A stretch of 64,000 bases of DNA from Pelagicoccus sp. (lineage in GTDB: Bacteria > Verrucomicrobiota > Verrucomicrobiia > Opitutales > Opitutaceae), in the NCBI GenBank assembly GCA_028284635.1, contig JANQRJ010000018.1:62001-126000 (forward strand), in the 5' to 3' direction. The translations under genes were made by a program, and so were the position numbers. Of the stretch, positions 59,716 to 64,000 are shown one piece after another (position 1 is the first letter of the stretch; every line of letters starts with the position of its first letter). Below the pieces are notes generated by a model that saw only the letters and a program-made list of their open reading frames with translations, searched no databases and was not told where the DNA came from.

Positions 59716-62700
59716 CTAGAAGGAGAACTTGGAAGTGATGGTCCAAGTCCGCGACGCGCTGTTGCGGAAGACCACCTCTTCGCCGTCGGGCTGGGCGAAG
59801 ACGGGTATCACGTCGTCGTCCAAGAGGGCGTTGCGTATATTCAGCTGAACCTTCCAGTCGACCTTGCCTTCGAGAATCTTGCGCTCGTATCCAACCCACA
59901 GATCCACGTCGGTTTCCGTGGGGCCGAAGTACGGATTCTGCACGTCTATGATGCGCGATCCGTCAGGGGCGTCGATGAGGGGGAATCCAATGGCGACTTC
60001 GTCCTGCCAACGCAGGGCGCCGCCGACATTGAAGCCTTTGAACTTGCCTTCGGAGAAACGGTAGTTGGTCACCGCATTAAAGCGCCACTCGCGCAGCTCC
60101 TGGGCGGCCGAGCCGTCTTGCAGGCGGATGTTATTGAACGGATTTAAAATGAAGCGACGCGTCCAGTCCGCCAAGGTGCCGCTTTCGCCAGGCGACGCGG
60201 TGACGAACAACGGTATGTTCTCGCCAGCAGTGGAGTTCCAGGTATCTGCGAGGCTCTCGCCGCCCGCGAGGGGCGTGTCGAAAAGGAGACGGGCGACTTC
60301 GTCACCGGTATTGTCTCTCACCGATTCCTGTTGGGCTAGATTGATGGAGAAGGTCCAATTGTCGGTGGGGTTGATCACCACCTCGATCTCGACGCCTTCC
60401 GACACCGCGCCGCCCACCGCATTGACTCCTGGATTCGTGAAGCCGAGCGATCCGCCATCTATTTGAACATCGTAGAGATCCAGCAGGAACTGAGGCGGCG
60501 CTACGTAGCCGTCCGGAAAGCCGTCGCCGTCCGTGTCGGTGGCAAAGCCGTCTTGCACCGCATTGAAGGCCAGCTGGTGAATGGCGAGGACCTGATTGGC
60601 GGCGCCGGTGGCGTCGGCGTTGGATATCAGCCCCTGCGAGGTCTCGTACCAGTTGACTCGAGCGACGGCTTTGCCGCCGGCAAACTCCACGGTGAATCCG
60701 TACTCCTGCGTTTCACCGCTAGGGGGGCCGATGGGATCTCCAAACGGGCTGAAACGGCTAGACTGGGGAGAGAAGTTTTCGGAGTAGTTGTAGTGGGCGC
60801 TCAAGCTACTGATTCCAGGAATATTCTCGAGCCACCCGCGAGGGGTCTTCGCGACTAGACTCCACGACTCCACGGTCTGCGAGACCATCGTTTCGGTAGA
60901 GAATTCCGAATTGAGTGCATAGTCCGGAGAGTCGACCGGACGATTCCTTTCTGCGGGATTGTCGGGAGCATTGACGAACGAGCTTTCGAACTCCTCGTCG
61001 CGAAAGCCGTAGCTTGCAATCAGGTTGCCGTCGAGGAGGTAGCTTTGCAGGTTGATCGCCTGGGATTCCGTATTGGTCAACGTCTTGCTAGCGTTGAAGG
61101 CGTTGTCCGCCAGATTCGTCTGAGCTCTGACGATATCCACGTTCACAACATCGAAGTCGGAACCTGCCGCTTGCTCGCGCAAGAAAAACTGTCCTGCGGC
61201 GGCCGCGGGCCCTATATTGTCGAACTGATTAGCCGTAATGCCCTGCAGATTGGCTCCTCTGGGACTGGCTGCGTCCGCCAGCGAAGGGCCTATATAGTGA
61301 ATGGTACGCACCTGCTTGCCGCTATTGCTATTGCGGCGCTGATTGTTGCCGTATGGAAAGGGATTTGTAGGGATGTACCAAGGGTCGCCATTTCTGTTTT
61401 CAAAGAAACCCTCCTCATCCTGATAGAGCAGAGTAAGCACATGTCTGCCAAACCACTTGCCGACTCCCTCTGCGTATTTCTCGGTGAAGTCAAGTTCGCC
61501 GAAGGCCGTGGCGCGGAAGGTCTCCCTTTCGTTTTGGTTCCACCTCGCTTCCGCTCGTCGGGTGCTGAGATAGGGTCTGCCGAAGTTCGGATTGACGCTC
61601 CCATCCAACAGTATCTCGTTCACGTCTATAGTGAGGATCGGAGTATTGACGCCGAGCATCGCGTAGCTGTCGCCCTCCGTCTCCTGATTGTCGTAGCTCA
61701 GTTCGATACCCGCGTTACCCTCGAAAAAGAGCTGCTCGAGAGTCAGGTTCAGGGCTTCGAACTGGCTGTTCTCGCGCTTGTTGTCTCCATCTATGAGTAT
61801 GTTGCGGTAGTCGAAGATGGAGCGGTCGGTCACCGTGGGGGTTTTATAAAACGCATGGTCCGGGAACGCGCCAGTGCGACGCAGCGCGTCGGGCAGGAAG
61901 TTCGGCGCCAGATAGGCGCTGGTGCCCCCATCGGTACGCGAACGATTGATCACGAACTGGCGACCGATAATATTGCCCCCAAGCGGATCCGAAGGCGTCG
62001 CGCTGTTCGGATCGTTGAAATGAATGATGGGCGAACGGTTGAGGTTCTGAGCCACGCTCACTCCCTGGGAAAGGCCGGGCGAAAAATTCTCCCTCACGTC
62101 GTGGGTATACTTCGGCATGACGCCCGCGGCAACCATCTCGGGCGTCGGCTCGAACCATATCGTCATTCGATCGGAAGGGGTGAGGCTGCGGGGGTTGTTG
62201 GCCTCGATCTCTCCATCTTCATAGCTGAAACGAAGGCTCGTCTTGGAGAAGAAGCCCTCGTTCCGGTTCAGAAATTCGGGGGCTATCGTACCAGCCACAT
62301 AGATGCGCTGGTCTTCGTTGAAGGCTGGATTCTGCTGGAACTTCTCGTCGTCCTGCAGCAGGGCCAAACGAATCGCCGCCTGGTTGTCGAGAAGGGTCTT
62401 GTTATAGTCGAGCGACGCGCGAAAACTGTCGAAGCTTCCGAACTGCAATTCCACGCTTCCGAAATCATCCGCCACCGAGGCCGCGTTGGGAGTGTAGTTG
62501 ATGATGCCGGCAGGACTGCCGATGCCGAAAAGAATGGCGTTCGCTCCGCGATTTATCTCCAGTCGGCTGCTGTTGTAGGAGTCGAAGGGCACGGACGTCC
62601 TGAAAAAGCCGCGAGACAAGTCCGCGCTGGCGAGACCGCGGAGACGCGTGCCTGGATTGTTGCCAAGGCCCGATTCTTCGGACTCGCGGGTACCGCCGGC

Positions 62701-63066
62701 ATCCGAGAAGTTGCCGCCGAAGCCCGTGACTTCGGTCCCGGCTGTATACACCAAAATGTCCCGCAGGTCGGTCGAGTTCGTGTCCTCTAGGAACTCCTCG
62801 TTGACCACGGATATGGCGGCTCCCACGTCGGAGAGCGGCGTACTCAAGCGACTGCCGGATTGAGCAGTCGTAGCTCGGTATCCTTGGTCATCGGACGCGT
62901 CTATAACAAACGGGGAAAGCGTGAACACCTCACTGTCTTCCACGTCTTGAGCGGATACGCTAGCGAAGGTTGTAGCTAAGCCTGCAGCAAAAAGCAATCG
63001 GCCTAGGGTTTTAAGCGAATTTTTTATATACCGATCTCGCCTCGGTTTCTGGGTTTGTTCTATCAT
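59716..63066 (-). CDS. TonB-dependent outer-membrane receptor
   Basis: A protein of about 1116 residues. Signal region LGRLLFAAGLATTFASVSAQ, then a verrucomicrobial-type opening EVFTLSPFVIDASDDQGYRATTAQSG and the plug domain (LSDVGAAISVVNEEFLEDTNSTDLRDILVYTAGTEVTGFGG, RGLASADLSRGFFRTSVPFDSYNSSRLEINRGANAILFG). The rest is a 22-strand-type beta-barrel ending in aromatic-rich WTITSKFSF. It would take up glycan fragments with TonB energy; in this locus manno-oligosaccharides are the likely cargo. I start at 63066 (MIEQTQK); an earlier ATG at 63171 would add 35 residues without signal character. No SusD-like partner gene is seen. Confidence 0.92.
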   Translation of the reverse strand: MIEQTQKPRRDRYIKNSLKTLGRLLFAAGLATTFASVSAQDVEDSEVFTLSPFVIDASDDQGYRATTAQSGSRLSTPLSDVGAAISVVNEEFLEDTNSTDLRDILVYTAGTEVTGFGGNFSDAGGTRESEESGLGNNPGTRLRGLASADLSRGFFRTSVPFDSYNSSRLEINRGANAILFGIGSPAGIINYTPNAASVADDFGSVELQFGSFDSFRASLDYNKTLLDNQAAIRLALLQDDEKFQQNPAFNEDQRIYVAGTIAPEFLNRNEGFFSKTSLRFSYEDGEIEANNPRSLTPSDRMTIWFEPTPEMVAAGVMPKYTHDVRENFSPGLSQGVSVAQNLNRSPIIHFNDPNSATPSDPLGGNIIGRQFVINRSRTDGGTSAYLAPNFLPDALRRTGAFPDHAFYKTPTVTDRSIFDYRNILIDGDNKRENSQFEALNLTLEQLFFEGNAGIELSYDNQETEGDSYAMLGVNTPILTIDVNEILLDGSVNPNFGRPYLSTRRAEARWNQNERETFRATAFGELDFTEKYAEGVGKWFGRHVLTLLYQDEEGFFENRNGDPWYIPTNPFPYGNNQRRNSNSGKQVRTIHYIGPSLADAASPRGANLQGITANQFDNIGPAAAAGQFFLREQAAGSDFDVVNVDIVRAQTNLADNAFNASKTLTNTESQAINLQSYLLDGNLIASYGFRDEEFESSFVNAPDNPAERNRPVDSPDYALNSEFSTETMVSQTVESWSLVAKTPRGWLENIPGISSLSAHYNYSENFSPQSSRFSPFGDPIGPPSGETQEYGFTVEFAGGKAVARVNWYETSQGLISNADATGAANQVLAIHQLAFNAVQDGFATDTDGDGFPDGYVAPPQFLLDLYDVQIDGGSLGFTNPGVNAVGGAVSEGVEIEVVINPTDNWTFSINLAQQESVRDNTGDEVARLLFDTPLAGGESLADTWNSTAGENIPLFVTASPGESGTLADWTRRFILNPFNNIRLQDGSAAQELREWRFNAVTNYRFSEGKFKGFNVGGALRWQDEVAIGFPLIDAPDGSRIIDVQNPYFGPTETDVDLWVGYERKILEGKVDWKVQLNIRNALLDDDVIPVFAQPDGEEVVFRNSASRTWTITSKFSF

Positions 63067-63486
63067 AGGTTGTAGCCTGTCATTGGTTATTGGGTTTGCA
63101 AATATCGCCGGGTATTTCCGGACTAAAGAAGGGGCTGGAAATAGACGTGGGTAAAATTGCAAAGAAAACATCGCGTCGGTCGCTTCTTCGAAGAAGAGAA
63201 TGCAGCAGTATTATGAATACGACATGACTTCAATGTCCTCTCTATATAGATTAGATGCGAAGGCTGATGCAGGGATAACTAGGTCCCGCTATTTACCAAT
63301 AGCAGGGGGCAATATCCATAGACTGTTATCGAGCCGGAAGATCACAAGAACATCACAACTGGACAGTCCAGTAGATGACAGGGCCTGGCTTCGCGCCATT
63401 GATGCAACGCGGCGCTACGGAAAGCGAAATCCCATGCGCGACTTATCGCTTTTACACTTTATGAGAGACGGCCCAACAAGTCGCTT
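63067..63486. other. Upstream region of the TonB receptor gene, no gene seen
   Basis: About 420 bp without a convincing reading frame. It should hold the receptor promoter. GCAAATATCGCCGGGTATTT (63099-63118) is a weak palindrome and a possible regulator site. Confidence 0.4.
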
Positions 63487-63571
63487 AAGGTAGGGCTCGA
63501 TCGCCGAGCGAGCCGCGGCAGTTCTATTTTTCCAGGGCTCTGCGGCCCGCTCGGCGAGCTGGCCCTACCTT
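63487..63571. repeat. AAGGTAGGG...CCCTACCTT palindromic element
   Basis: Left half AAGGTAGGGCTCGATCGCC and right half CGGCGAGCTGGCCCTACCTT. Same family as 30219-30292 and 47780-47859. It lies just after the LacI-type gene at the window end. Confidence 0.75.
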
Positions 63572-63647
63572 ATTAAAAGCAGTGTTTTCAAATTATTTGA
63601 CACTCTCCGAGAAACGATCGCCTTCCTTTGTCAAAGGTCACGCAACG

Positions 63648-64000
63648 TCAGCGCCTCCCAGACTTTCGTTTCGACGCGGCGGCAGAACTTTTGGGAAGCA
63701 AGCTTCGGCCCTCTTTCCAATAGCCTCCGTGGGCCATGATGAGGCGGGGCCGCTCTGGCAAGTTCAGCTCATTGCGGTGAAGCAAGGCACTGATTTCATT
63801 GACCGCGTCGAATCCCACGCTTCGAAAATGATGGACGATGCCAGCCTGTTGGCCTCCCGAGGGTTGCCGGTCGAGATAGACGCATGCGTAGTCTCGCGGC
63901 GTTTCATAGCCCGCAGACTTCAGGCTATCCGAGGCCAAACCCGTAGCCATTATTAGGACTTCGGGGAGATACTTCTCGTACCACTTCACGAGTCCCCTAC
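63648..64000 (-). CDS. LacI-family transcriptional regulator, C-terminal part (runs off the right edge)
   Basis: The minus-strand frame is open to the window end; about 117 codons are seen. The visible part matches the end of a LacI-type sensor domain: VKWYEKYLPEVLIMATGLASDSLKSAGYETPRDYACVYLDRQP, then AGIVHHFRSVGFDAVNEISALLHRNELNLPERPRLIMAHGGYWKEG. The helix-turn-helix lies outside the window. It would be the third LacI regulator around the mannan genes and lies upstream of the TonB receptor gene, on the same strand. Confidence 0.82.
   Translation of the reverse strand, partial: RGLVKWYEKYLPEVLIMATGLASDSLKSAGYETPRDYACVYLDRQPSGGQQAGIVHHFRSVGFDAVNEISALLHRNELNLPERPRLIMAHGGYWKEGRSLLPKSSAAASKRKSGRR

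Noticed and set aside
61045..62790. 581-codon plus-strand frame inside the TonB receptor gene
   Set aside because: Antisense to a receptor with complete plug and barrel features; no family character or ribosome site.
1..64000. CRISPR array, tRNA, rRNA or intact insertion sequence
   Set aside because: Repeats seen are inverted or dispersed rather than regularly spaced; no tRNA-like cloverleaf, rRNA text or transposase frame was recognised by reading.

Overview
The window reads as a chromosome segment of a GC-rich, flagellated, Gram-negative marine-type bacterium, most likely Verrucomicrobiota, class Opitutia (a Pelagicoccus-like lineage). This placement is inferred from protein style: very large TonB receptors, many LacI/AraC-regulated sugar loci, TPR-rich glycosyltransferases, Cys-type sulfatases, and intergenic regions packed with palindromic repeats. 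No rRNA, tRNA, CRISPR array or intact insertion sequence was recognised.

Layout. 0-3.6 kb: a minus-strand envelope cluster (caspase-like protein, transglutaminase-like protein, lipoprotein, and the start of a YdbH/AsmA-like protein). 4-18 kb: a flagellin and flagellin-modification region. Four translationally coupled minus-strand genes (MOSC protein, unknown 202-aa protein, Maf-type transferase, TPR/OGT transferase fused to a methyltransferase) lie between molybdenum-cofactor-type genes. A second large TPR/OGT transferase, two flagellins, an FkbM methyltransferase and an ATP-grasp enzyme follow. Both flagellin leaders carry a CsrA-type hairpin plus a CsrA-type Shine-Dalgarno site. 18-28.7 kb: mostly housekeeping genes (STAND-like membrane ATPase, dcd, a PPIase, yidD, a RibD-type deaminase, sufE, a CAP-domain protein, a GT-C membrane transferase). 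28.8-34.2 kb: small AraC-regulated sugar modules with enolase-superfamily and sulfatase relics. 34.2-40 kb: a phage-shock-protein locus (pspF divergent from pspABC, with a sigma-54-like site), then a serine hydrolase, a GIN-domain protein and a small membrane protein.

40-64 kb: a beta-mannan utilisation locus. Two secreted GH26 mannanases would cut mannan outside the cell. A TonB receptor and a sodium/solute symporter would import the oligosaccharides. An AGE-family epimerase would convert mannobiose to mannosylglucose, and a GH130 phosphorylase would release mannose-1-phosphate and glucose. A sulfatase, an FAD oxidoreductase, a secreted toroid protein of unknown role and three LacI-type regulators accompany them. 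The locus is in flux: it holds a GH26 copy collapsed to its two ends, two decayed copies of the toroid gene and a sliver of a second symporter.

Intergenic DNA is unusually rich in inverted repeats of several families (GTAG...CTAC elements, some nested three or more deep; AACGTT-centred perfect palindromes; CGCAGATT, TTCGTG and GGCTGAAGG families). One family carries a conserved tail that coincides with gene stop codons.
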